A stretch of DNA of 64,000 nucleotides from Patiria miniata. Taxonomy: Eukaryota; Echinodermata; Asteroidea; Valvatida; Asterinidae. Every line of letters begins with the position of its first letter. Position 1 is the first letter of the stretch. The notes under the pieces are model-generated. The model did not search any database. It saw only the letters and a program-made list of their open reading frames with translations, and was not told where the DNA came from. A program made the translations under genes and the position numbers. Positions 10,801 to 21,566 of the stretch are shown here, piece by piece. The stretch is taken from assembly GCF_015706575.1 (NCBI RefSeq), contig NW_024037059.1:13181730-13245729 (forward strand). The letters are read 5' to 3'.

Positions 10801-13800
10801 GTCCAAGACAAGGCAGGCACATGCAAAGTATCAGGGGGCCAAGGGACGAATTCTGCTCATACAACTGACGCGTCCCTAAAAACAAAGGTAGGTTGTTTTT
10901 CAGCTTTTGTCATATAGCAAACATTCATTAATGCCATAAACATTTCTGAGAAAAAAAATCCAGAAATTTTACAGCATAAATATTCCATATACCGACCCCA
11001 AAACGCCAAATGTCGGCCAAGCTTAAATTCACGCTACGCTGTATCGGCTAGCATAGCAAAAAAAAAGAAAAATGCGCACACTTCAGATCTGCTGCACACC
11101 TCAAATTTTCAAAGGTATTGGAAAACCTAATCTTCTAACATTACTACTACATCATACATGTACAAGGTGGTACTGGTGGGTACGACTTGACTGGTACGAG
11201 TTGTCTCAGGTACGAGTTGACTCGGGTACGATTTGCCCCGTTTCGCATACATCGCCAATAATAATGAATACTGTTTTTCCAGCCCAAGGTTCAAGTTCAA
11301 CACCAGGCGAAAACCTCGAAGAGCTCAAATTACAAAAGTGCTGTGCAATCCAAAACAAAGGTTAGGTGTTATTTTATCCCACTACAAAAAAACTTGTGAA
11401 TTAAAGTTGTTAATATTTGTATTAAAATATTTTTTTTGAAAGAGTGTTGCAAAGCAGTAACAAATTTCCAATGCAAAATATGTAACTTGGCTTGATTTTA
11501 ATGTGTTTTCCTGTATAAGAGTGAATACATGTACATGTGCTTGCTTAAACCCAAATGAAAGCACTACTTTGTAATAAGTGGGTTGCTCATTCCCTTTTTT
11601 TTATAGAAACCAACGACGCAATCTAAGACGAAAACAATGACGCAACCTAAGAAGAAACCAACGACGCAACCTAAGAAGAAACCAACCAAGGATTGTTTTT
11701 TTTTATCATTCAAGTACATGTATGTTCGTTTTTGGAGTACTGCACATAAGGGTATTTCCCGCAGAAATAACTTTAAAACTCCAAGATACTTTGCTAGTGT
11801 CCACACTTACTAAAGTTTAAAAAGTACAGTTGTACATGTAACTGTGATGTGCATTTACTCTGTGGTTTCTAATGTTCGTGAATAATAAATCCACAGCTCT
11901 AGCCAAGCTAGCTATCTCTACTAAACTCAATGTACAATAATTTTTTTTTTTAATGGTTAAGCAATAAAAGGGGAAGCCGAAACTGTGATGTAAACGTTAT
12001 GGAAATAGAATTGGGAAGTGGTCAGATAAACAACAATTTTTTATCTTGTTTGTCATTTCAGGAGAAGAAGAAAGCTACGGTGATTGCCCAATTCTGCGTT
12101 GATGAGGATGAAGATGAGGCCATTGATCAGGTGCAGTTGTTTGTAAGTAAATCGGAGAACGCTTGCATACAGTACATGTATTTATTACCCCTGATTGTAT
12201 TGACTCTTCGAGTTTTTAAATAGAGGAAGCATTGGGCATTTCCTTTTAAAAAGAATATTTCCTGGAGTTCCTATTAGGCTTAGTTGGTATCAACAAAAAT
12301 TATAGGGAGACATTTGTGTACAGGAACAATGCTCAAAAGTGCTTCTTCTTATCAGGGTTCGACTGTACATGAATTAAGAAACAATATCAGTTGTGCTTTT
12401 TCGTGCATCAAACTATCTGTGGCGTTTGGGATGTTTATTTTTAAATATTGAGATTTTCTCACAAATAAATATTCCACACTTTACAAATACTGTTCCACAT
12501 TTTAAAGCTCAAAGTGACCCATTTTTTTCTCAACAATATTCCATTTTTGATAATTTCCATATCCTGCTGAAACAATTAGGAAGCAGCATTTTGGTTTGTT
12601 CTTTCATAAAAAGAGCAGATACGGGATATACTGAGAGAATGATTTCAAATTTGAGGCTAAAATGTAGACGTGAAATCATTTTTGCCTTGACATAATTTTT
12701 TTTTTTTCAGCAGAGACCAGACCCTCCAGCAGAGACTAACGGCAATAGCCCAGTCCGGGTATGTAGCAATGCTAATTCATTAGTTGTACTTTGAAATGCC
12801 ATTAATGCAATGAAAACACGGAGTGGCATGATTTAATGTATGATACAATGTACAGTCAAACAAGGCCCTTGTGATTTTACAAATTACCTTGCTATAACAG
12901 ATACATTGTAGTAACAGTAATGGGAAAAAAGTAAACAAAGACTTGGGACCTACAAGTTTGCTTGTACAGTCGAGTCTCGTTATAACAAACTCGTTCGGAC
13001 CTAGCCAAATTGTTTGTTATATCAGAATTTTGTATTAAGAGGAACACAGTCGGGACAAAGGGTTTATGTTTGTTATAACCAGAATTTTGTATTAACAGAG
13101 TTTGTACTAACGAGAGTCGACTGTAATAAGAAGGTTGTTGTATTAACAGTGTTCTTCTTATCAGGGTTTGACAGTATTTCGTGTTCCTACCATGATGAAG
13201 CCCTTGATGTTAACAAAGATATTTGTAAACATTTAAATTGTGATTAATTTGGCTATATTACTTTTAACAATTATAACAGATTACATATTTCCCGGATGTC
13301 AGTTTTTTGTCGGATATCACACCGTTGGATGAAGTGGAGATGCACAGACCAAGCCCCACACGTGTAAGTACTGTGTATAGGAATGATATTTAGAATTTTT
13401 TTAAAGTGCACTCTCGCTTATGCAAACTCAGCCTGATAGAGCAAAAGTGTTTGTTATTCAAGAAATTGTTTTATAAAGTGTAGTGCCTCTGTGACATTGG
13501 TAGAGCAGTTTGTGCACGTAAAGGCACAGTGGAGATTAATTATCCGATTTGGATGTTTGATGTCTCATTATAAAGTGGAAAGGCGTATGTTTGAAACCGT
13601 ACCTATTTATCTATGTTGGTTACACATTCTACGTCTGGCATTCCATTTTATATTTTTTTGCATCTTTTTTTTTGATACACACTGAATAATTAAAGGCACT
13701 TGGTAGGTGAATTATACACGTGTGCCAAATCTTATGCCCTTTTCCCCAAAAGTTGGTCCAATTATACAAATGTAATTGTTTACAGGTATACTTTAGTACG

Positions 13801-14526
13801 TGCGGTTACACATATTGTAAATACATGTACAGTGTACATGTGGTGCATTTGCTAAGCATGTAGAACACATGTACACGTAGACATGTATGTACTGCATGTC
13901 TAGAAACGTTAGCCCAGTGAAAAATGTCTTTGGTGTGAGTAATCATAATAATAATGACAATCACAACAATTTTTGTTTTTATAATACAGGATCCTTGGTC
14001 TCCACTCAAAAGCAGTTCCCCCATCAACACCAATCAAATGGTAGCAGTCCCATTACGGGATCTCCTGATGATGCGCCGAATGGCAAGTGATGTCCGGGAA
14101 ATCAAGGAGTGCATCAGATATTGCGGCTTTCAGCCACCAACATCTTCGGCATCCCTAGATCCCCCATCAAGGTCACCAACTCGACTCATCGCAGGATCTC
14201 GCACCACTGCCCCTTCATCCCCTACAATGGACCTCAAGTCTCTGTCTTCGGATATAATATCGGACGTAAAGGACAATTCATCATCAGAGGCCAACTTTGC
14301 CCTCTCCTTAGTCCGATTATTATTTTCGAAGACAGAGATGAGAGAATCAAATTGTAGGGGTGTCAAGAGGAAGCGGCAACTAGATCCTGTGAGGATTAGA
14401 GCAATCAAAGATATCCTGAAGAGCAAGACTACTATTGCAAGACAAAGATTTGACAATTACTGGCATCGTGAATGCTTCAAAGCCATTGACGAAGGCTGCA
14501 GGCGCCTGAATAGGAGTAGTCTTTAA
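10801..14526 (+). CDS. BEN-domain protein, seven-exon partial model (332 codons)
   Basis: Exons: 10801-10887, 11283-11360, 11607-11690, 12062-12142, 12711-12758, 13280-13363 and 13990-14526. All join in phase 0. The first six give a basic, Lys/Thr/Gln-rich part with repeated QPKKKPTT, then an acidic segment (CVDEDEDEAIDQ). The last exon holds a Ser/Pro-rich linker and a BEN domain at about residues 255-329. Its motifs include LSLVRLLFSKTEM, LDPVRIRAIKDIL, and FDNYWHRECFKAIDEGCRR at the end. BEN domains bind DNA and chromatin partners in transcriptional repression; that role is inferred from the family. AATAAA lies at 14628, about 100 bases past the stop. Donors are GT except exon 3, where AAG is followed by GATTG, so that exon may be mis-spliced or mis-modelled. 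The start codon is not located; the true 5' exon probably lies upstream of the piggyBac remnant. Confidence 0.75.
11169..11240. repeat. Short minisatellite, GGTACGAGTTGTC-type units
   Basis: About four degenerate 16-bp units of the form GGTACGAGTTGACTC lie in the first intron of the BEN gene. In reverse complement they match the minisatellite at 45867-46007, so the two arrays share a source. Confidence 0.7.
12967..13123. mobile_element. Pogo/Tigger-like MITE flanked by TA
   Basis: The left end CAGTCGAGTCTCGTTATAAC and the right end, in reverse complement CAGTCGACTCTCGTTAGTAC, form terminal inverted repeats. Both are flanked by TA. The CAGTCGA..CTCGTTATAAC terminus is typical of pogo-group Tc1/mariner elements. 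It is only 157 bp with no transposase. It lies in an intron of the BEN gene, and related words (CTTCTTATCAGGGTT..GACTGTA) recur at 12340 and 13150. Confidence 0.75.
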
Positions 14527-14639
14527 AACTAAAAACGTTTGACGTCATCAGTCAAAAAAGGGAAGGAATACTGATTTAATTAAAGGAGCGCATACCTGTT
14601 TATCATTAAGTAAAAATATTGCATGGAAATAAAAGGCGT

Positions 14640-16382
14640 ATGTAGTAACACACCAGTTCCGATTTGATGACGTCACAGAATTTGGAAGCAAAAGGTCAAC
14701 ATTAAGATGTCATTATTTGTGCTACCTACAGTAACTTCGGGACTGATGACGTTATGATCATGAAACCGTGCAAATTCATTTGCGGTTGCTCACAGAAAAC
14801 ATGTCAATGTATCGGGGCAATTTGGTATAATTTCTATTCAGTGTTTTAAAATTTCAAAATGATCAACTCTTTGATGTTCTGCCAGAGGGCGTTCTTCTGG
14901 TGATGTCAAAATTAATTGTACCCTGAAATTACTTGTAATTTGATACCTGATGCATCATAATGACATTACAAAATTTATCTTCGTAACGTGGTACAAGTTC
15001 ACAGTAGGTAATATGATCATCCGGTGAACCAATTTTATGATTTTTTGATTTTAGGCTAATGTCTTCATTTTGAATTCACCTAACTTTGACCTTCCTGTAG
15101 ACCCGGAAGTAAAGGTCAAGCGAGTTCATGTACACGACAAAAAAAGATTATAGATTAATGGTCTAGCTGATAACAACATAAATGATGTAAGAATAAGACT
15201 TTTTTCACTGAATTTTCAGGCATAGGCCTCACAGGGGTGTGAGTGACCACCGACAAAAAAATAGCTGAAAACAGCTGGAAAAGGTGTAAAAAAACTGAGG
15301 TTTGGACATCTCCTATACTTTTATACACAGCAAGTGAAGGAAAAAGCTGAAATCAGCTTTAAAGCCGAGATTTTACACCCTTGGCCTTGTTTCTTTTTAT
15401 TTTAAATTGCCTACTTTTTCATTTTTTGTGTCATCAACTGTTATTTATGTTATTACACTGTAATTGCATTTTAATAGTTTAAAACAGATACATGTAAGTC
15501 ATGCAAAAGTTCTGTGTTCATCAAATAATTACCATTTATCTTATTGCTTCCTGACCTGACGTAGTTAACTGTCCATTGAATTAGAACATAGCATGTAGTG
15601 TCTTTCAATTTTAAGGTGCACATTCCCTTTTTGTCTTTTAACTGTACCTTATGTAAAACATTTACGCATGTCAGTGGTTTTAATGAATAGATTCTTCATG
15701 ACCAAGATAAGATGTTTCATTTTGTTAAAGGATGACAAAATTAAATCAAGTCAAATACAATTGAACATTTTGAGTTTTGTTTTTGTTGAGTTTGTGTCGA
15801 TCGTCAACTTGTAACTTGCATAACATGTACATATACATGTATTTTACAAATGTACATGTGTTTGAGACTTTTCAGGATGAGTATTAGATGAAATGGTTCC
15901 AACAAAATTCAATAAATGCATGTGTACACTGTAAATAATTCAATATAAAAAACCCACCAGAGCCTACAACTACGTGTACATGTACATCAGTTAGGTCATT
16001 CGTATTCACCATGGCATTGGGCAATACCATATGACGCCTGAAATATAAACCAACTGAACATTTATGTACGTACATACATGTATTCTATTTTGTGTGTGCA
16101 CATCAATTAGATTTGTCATAACCCTGTCTTTATACTGTATTTTCATTGGCCCAGGACGATCACCTGACCAGGCGATAAATATACATGGCACACTCCCGTT
16201 GTAGATCACATTGTGATATCACATACATGTAGACTAGTCCCCGCCCCACAGTCCAAACCATTATGCGCAGACCGCGTTTAAACCAGACTATACTTGTACT
16301 CACTGGTACCCCGCAGTACTTTCACGTTCCACAATATAATGTATAGCAGTGAGGGAGCAGTGCATTTGCAGACGGTATTTAC
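14640..16382. other. Intergenic, TACATGTA-rich
   Basis: No gene is recognised downstream of the BEN gene's polyadenylation signal. TACATGTA and ACATGTACAT palindromes cluster near 15820-15860 and 15970-15990. At 15210-15390, AGCTGAAAACAGCTGG-type words and mirrored GGGTGTGA/CACCC ends suggest another small degenerate element, but its limits are not clear. Confidence 0.45.
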
Positions 16383-16719
16383 TTTTATACAACACCTGAA
16401 TAAATCCCCGTCATCTGATTGGTGAATTGTAGATCACGTGACATATTATTATTCGGTATAATGCACGGTGCGACCATGCGTTATACCCATGCGTTATACC
16501 GTTTCACTTTGCGCTTGTTCCATGACGCGGTATTTGCGTGCAAAATGCATGCTGGTGTGCGTGTTCAGCGTAGCGCGTATTGTTCCAACGAGCCAGCGCT
16601 ACAGCGTTGGGTTCAAACATTTTCGTGAAGGGGTAGTTAAACATCTTTAAAATCAAAATAAATTGTAGTTTATAATTTACCAATCAAATGACGAGAATTT
16701 ATTCAGGTGTTGTATAAAA
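16383..16719. mobile_element. MITE with about 45-bp terminal inverted repeats, copy 1
   Basis: The left end TTTTATACAACACCTGAATA is mirrored at the right by TATTCAGGTGTTGTATAAAA, and similarity continues inward (CCGTCATCTGATTGGTGAATT versus its complement with a few changes). The inside is GC-richer and carries CATGCTGGTGTGCGTGTTCAG and CCAGCGCTACAGCGTTGGGT. A related copy lies in the opposite orientation at about 29190-29345. The ORFs inside are not a transposase. Confidence 0.75.
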
Positions 16720-16884
16720 CAAATAACAAATGTTTTAAGTTCGTGCGATGGAAAAAATAATTTCATTCGGTGACAGATTGAATGTTCTATTCCACTCGGC
16801 TTCGCCTCGTGGAATAGAACATTCAATCTGTCACCTCATGAAATTATTCTTACCATCACACTCACAAACATTCGTTATTTGTAT
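16720..16884. repeat. Foldback palindrome with CTCGGCTTCGCCTCG loop
   Basis: Arms of about 75 bases meet at a short CTCGGCTTCGCCTCG centre. The inner arm GACAGATTGAATGTTCTATT is matched exactly by its complement on the other side; the outer arm is imperfect. It begins where the adjacent MITE ends. Non-coding. Confidence 0.8.
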
Positions 16885-17030
16885 ATAATTTGGCGGCCAG
16901 CGACGAGCGGCATTAAGATTATGTTTACGTTTTGACTGACTAGTAGTAACGGTGCCTAGGCCTTCAGAACTTCGGAAATGCAGAGCTGACACAGTTAGTT
17001 TTTTCGTATACGATCCTCATCAGCCTCAAC

Positions 17031-18858
17031 ATGTCAGCTGAGCCCGGAGGCACAGATTCTCCGCCCCAAAAAACAAATAAAAGATTTAGCTTTTGAACAA
17101 GACTCATCGAACACCAAACGTTGTACCGACTACGCAGTCCGCGTTGTACGAGAATTCTGCGAAGAAACAGGCAGGGACACTCGTTTCGAGACACTTCCTG
17201 TGAAAGAACTGGACAGTCTTTTTGAAGACTTTTTTGGAAACGTTAACAAGAAGAATGGGACATCATACCACAGAAATGGCCTAAGTGGAATCCGTTATGA
17301 AATAAGCCGACACCTTAAAAAGCATCGGGGGATTGGCATTGTAGCAGATCCAAATTGTGTGGCATCGGAAACTGCCTACCGAGCAAGGCAAGTGGAACTG
17401 GAAAAAAACTGGATTCGGTCAAGTCAACCATTATCCCCCGATCGAAGAGGAAGATTTGGAAAAACTGTACAATTCTTTCGATGTTACTGATGCTCGTAGT
17501 CGTCGTAAGAAGGTGCAATTTGACATTATGTTTTACCTACATGTATGTCGCCGCGGTCGAGAAAACGTGAGAGAGTTGACCAAAGAGGACTTTGTTCTTG
17601 GAAAAACATCAAGTGGACTACGATGTGTTCGCCATGTCATATATGAGCAAGACAAAAATCACAACTCAAAGGATAATCCAGAGGAGGTAGTGACTGATGG
17701 CATCATGGTAGAACAACCAGGTTGGTTTTGCCGTTTGTAATGAATTCTGACCAATTTTCCTAGCCCTCAGCTTTGAGAATTATGAATTGATAGTCGTACC
17801 ACTCCCTACCCATTCTAAAAAGTGCATTTCCATAATTTTATTAGGCCCTACCCCATGGAACAATTTTACTTTAATAGGGCCTACCTTCTCTTTTGACCCC
17901 ATGCACAAACCCTGCGGATCTCGTCTAAAAAAAAAATGTTTTTCCTAAGAAGAAAAAAAATAATCCACTCCAAAATCATGCTTTCTTATCAGAATTTCAT
18001 TTTTTTTATGGCTGATAAGCTGTAATAATGAAAGTATAGTAGGGGTATTGAAGTACAATCTTACCATGTTTATAACAATTTTAAGTTCAAAAAATAAATT
18101 TTTGCCCACCTTTGTTTCTAATTTTAGACCAGCCACTCTGTCCAGTCGCATCTTTTGAAAAGTACCTGAAGAAGCTGAGTCCTGTCAGTAAGTGTCTTTG
18201 GCAGTGTGAACGGTCAAGCATCATGGCAAGCGATACTACCTGGTACACTGGAGTTCCAGTTGGGAAGAACTCCTTAGCAGCACTGATGCCTTCCATCTCA
18301 CGGGAATGTGAGCTATCCAAGACCTACACCAACCATTCGATACGCGCTACTTCTGTTACAAGTTTAGCCGAAGCAGGGTTCAGAGATCGCCACATAATGA
18401 AAGTAAGCTGCCACAAAAGCGAACAAAGCACCCAAACTTACTCTAGGCGTATACGCGATTCAAAGAGATGTGAGATGTCGCAGGCTTTAAGCAAGGCTCT
18501 GATGGAAACCCCACCGAAAGAACCCAACGCAACAGCCCCAGAACCAGAGCAAGATTCCCCAACAGCGCATAAGACTCCCCAGCCTACTACCAGCAGTATC
18601 CTTGAAGACTGTGATCCTGTGCCAGCAAAGACATCATCAGAGACATCAAATTCATCACTACTGATGTTAACTGATTCTCAGCTAGAAGCTATGTTAGCTG
18701 ATGAAGACACTGAGCATTGCTCTATGGGACAGTCCATCGAGAGTCAGTCAGTAAATCTCCACCACTCAATGCAACAGTGGATGCCTGCTTTCACTCCAAA
18801 TATCAGTCATTCCAGAGTGAACATCAATGTTAATTATAATTTCCCAAATTCAAAGTGA
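17031..18858 (+). pseudogene. Crypton-type tyrosine recombinase gene, two frameshifts
   Basis: Exon 1 runs from an ATG at 17031 to 17720, exon 2 from 18128 to 18858; the 407-base intron has GT..AG and splits a codon cleanly. The N-terminal part (KRCTDYAVRVVREFCEE) is the helical segment typical of Crypton/DUF3504 proteins. The catalytic part follows: RRGRENVREL around the first arginine, NHSIRATSVTSL with the H-x-x-R box, and CHKSEQSTQTYSRR with the histidine/tyrosine box. A Ser/Pro/Glu-rich tail ends the protein. The ATG frame closes at a TGA at 17094, before the conserved frame begins. A second shift lies in a run of seven A at 17403-17409. Either the copy is recently dead or homopolymer errors are present. 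It is flanked by no recognisable target site. Confidence 0.75.
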
Positions 18859-18969
18859 AATTGTTGCTGAAGCAACAGTTTTAAAGATCATTGAATTATC
18901 GATTTGTGTGCCAGTGGGTCAACATGGACAGTATTGCTGTTTGAAAAGTATTCTATCCATTGTGTATTT

Positions 18970-19512
18970 GCTGAAGTTTCACAGGTGCAAAATTTAAGAA
19001 CTTTGAAAGGATATTAATGTGAAAAGGCAGAGAGTGTAACAAGTTTGTTAAATTCTTTTTTATTCATCAAATGTGTCATAGACATAATTTAATATGTACT
19101 TATCTCCAGAATTGACAAATATGATGATACTGGATTTTGGTGTTCTATCAGTTGGACTTTCCATTGAGAACTCGGCACCGAGCCTTTGCATTAATTGAAA
19201 TTCACTGTATTTATTGTATTAATTCATAGTATTAATTGCTGAAGTTTCACAGGTGCAAAATTTAAGAACTTTTTAAGGATATTAATGTGAAAGAAAGAGA
19301 GTGTTACAAGTTTGTTAAATTCTTTTTTTTTTCATTAAATGTGTGATAGACAAAATTTAATATTTAGGCCCCTACTTATCTCCAGAATTGACAAATATGA
19401 TGATACTGGATTTCGGTGTTCTATCAGCTGGACTTTCCATGGAGAACTCGGCACCGAGCTTTTTCATTATTTGTAATTCACTGTATTTATTGTATTAATT
19501 CATAGTATTTAT
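18970..19512. repeat. Two-copy tandem duplication, 268-bp unit
   Basis: The unit starting GCTGAAGTTTCACAGGTGC occurs at 18970 and again at 19238, about 93 percent alike by eye. It begins about 110 bases after the Crypton-type stop codon, so it duplicates that gene's 3' flank. Confidence 0.85.
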
Positions 19513-19839
19513 TGTTATTAAATGGCTGTCAAGTTGTCATAAAAAATGGCCATCGCCGTTTGATATAAATTTCTTTCTTTTAAGGGTCTGCATCGTTGTC
19601 ACTACAAACCAGGTTTTTATTCATTGTCCCTACCACTATAAAATATGCCAGGGGATAAGATTTGTTTTTATTAAACTTGTAAAACCTTTACCCCAAATTT
19701 CCCTGAACTTAAGCTTGTTTTAATGCCCCTACATCTATATATGTTGAAAGAAAATTTTTCAAAGATTCCTTCAGTTTGCCACCCTTAATTTCCCTTAGAA
19801 AAACAAGTAAAACACATCATCAAGACAGAGGTATGACAA

Positions 19840-19983
19840 AACAGTTGTTGACTGATGTGATGTGGGATATGACGTTTTGAACACCCTCGGGGACGCATAG
19901 CACCCTCGGCTTCGCCTCGGGCGCTATGCGTCCCTCGGGTGTTCAAAACGTCATATCCCACATCACATCAGTCAACAACTGTT
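19840..19983. repeat. Foldback palindrome, near-perfect 65-bp arms
   Basis: AACAGTTGTTGACTGATGTG at the left is the complement of the right end, and the arms stay nearly perfect through GATATGACGTTTTGAACACC. The centre carries the CCTCGGCTTCGCCTCGG motif also seen in the 16.8-kb foldback. Non-coding. Confidence 0.85.
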
Positions 19984-20477
19984 AACTATCAAGCGTTACT
20001 AAAATGCAACACGCTTAACATCATACGATTTGAGAAAAATCTATGGAAAGGGAAACGAAAATTTTTGAGAGGGATTGTGTCTTCGTGTAGGCCTATCTAC
20101 AGGCCCAGTTCTTTTACAATGTTTTAAGGGAACAAAATCCACCTTTAACATCATACATGTTTAAATTTTTTGACCTACCAAAGTAGTTCAGCTCTGATTA
20201 TTTGGCATCAAATGTTTTACTCTACTATTGAGTACTATAAAGGGCAGGGTTTAAAATTTTTGAGGGAAATTTGGGAGTAAAACTAAAAGGACGATGACAA
20301 CACAAAATGAACACGAAAATAAGGATGGCAATCACCATCCGATGTACATGTACCGTGAACGTGCAAGGCGAGATGAATTGCACGGCAACAACTGGAAACC
20401 GCGCAAGAAAAATCGTAATTTCTACCCCAAGAAACTGTTTACAAATTACATTAGGCAAAGTGAAAAAAAAACCAAAA

Positions 20478-20780
20478 CATGTTTCTCATCCCTGCCCGCT
20501 TCCTTTTTGGAGGCCGCCTGGATTTTTGATATTTTTTATTTTTGAAAAATGCAGTAAAAATTACCGAAAAAGTCCACAAATTCATCGGAAAATTAATGCT
20601 TGCGAAATATGTGACCAGTACAACTCTAAATGACACTGTAAATATGTTCATTTCAAAAGTGTCGTTAAACAGTGACGACATCAAGGGTTGCAGGAAATTT
20701 TACATGGCGACCATCTTGAAAAAAATTAAAAGCTCCGCTTCCTCCTATTTTTTCAAAAACCCGGACGAGAAACATGCTTG
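20478..20780. mobile_element. Degenerate inverted-repeat element
   Basis: ACATGTTTCTCATCC near 20478 is mirrored by GGACGAGAAACATGC at 20762-20776, with inner CCGCTTCC/GCTTCC words on both sides. A further fragment resembling the right arm (GTCCGGGTTTTTCCAAAAAA) lies at about 26212. The 91-aa ORF inside is unrecognised. Confidence 0.45.
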
Positions 20781-21173
20781 TTTTTATTCAGCAGAAGAGG
20801 TGTCATCATTTTGTTGAGAGAAGTCTGCTAGAGGTTGAAAAAGTCATTTATGAGTAATGGAAAAACACCCCTCGATTCATATTTTATTGAAACCAAACAG
20901 AGGCCCCACACTACACAATCGCCCAAAAAAACCCAATGTACATGTTCAGTGCCTATCCGGCAAAATGCATTCCAGTGTACTTAAGGAAAGCCCGCGCCGT
21001 CTAAATATACACTGCCTTCTAATATATAAATATAACAATCACAATTATTTAATTATTTTCATAAAGTGATTAACAAGGGTAATTTTAATACACTGTTTAG
21101 TATTGGTTTGTCAATTACAATGTTGTATTGCCTATGGCTATAATTATGCCCATGTTATTGTAACATCATGTCT

Positions 21174-21555
21174 TAGGCCAAAAAAACCCAAATATTCAGT
21201 CTTTGGTCAGACCAAAGTTTCGGAATTGACGCAGCGACGCGCCATTTTTTTTTTTTTTTGGCTTTTTCTTTTTTCTTCAAGCTTCAATTGCACAGACAAG
21301 CTTGGGTACTATTTTGCTTTTTTGGTGTCCTCATGTACATTGGTGTCCTCCAAAATTTGCCTTGGTGCTCTCGATTATTTGCCTTGGTGCAATTTCCCAT
21401 TCCTTGGTGTTCTTTGGAAAACTTAATTGAGGAGGTGCGGCAATAGAGGTCGCTGTTGGAGCTACCGCGAAACATTTTGAGGAAAAAAAAGATTGACGCG
21501 CATGATTTAAATCGACGCGCGCGCTGACCAGAGACCAACTTTTTTTTTGGCCTTA
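21174..21555. mobile_element. MITE-like repeat with TTAGGCCAAAAAAA ends, copy A
   Basis: The left end TTAGGCCAAAAAAACCC and the right end TTTTTTTTGGCCTTA are inverted repeats, with CTGGTCAG/CTGACCAG words inside both ends. The body contains TTTTGGTGTCCTCATGTACA and the GC-rich TCGACGCGCGCGCTGACCAG. A second copy lacking the left end lies at about 37592-37875. No transposase is encoded. Confidence 0.7.
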
Positions 21556-21566
21556 TTGGTGTATTT

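Noticed and set aside
11564..11806. Minus-strand ORF with repeated GFFLGCVV
   Set aside because: It is the complement of the Lys/Thr/Gln repeat exon of the BEN gene; no independent support.
16419..16650. Small ORFs shared with a minus-strand ORF at 29.1-29.3 kb, as a conserved peptide
   Set aside because: The similarity is explained by two copies of one MITE in opposite orientation; terminal inverted repeats surround the frame in copy 1.
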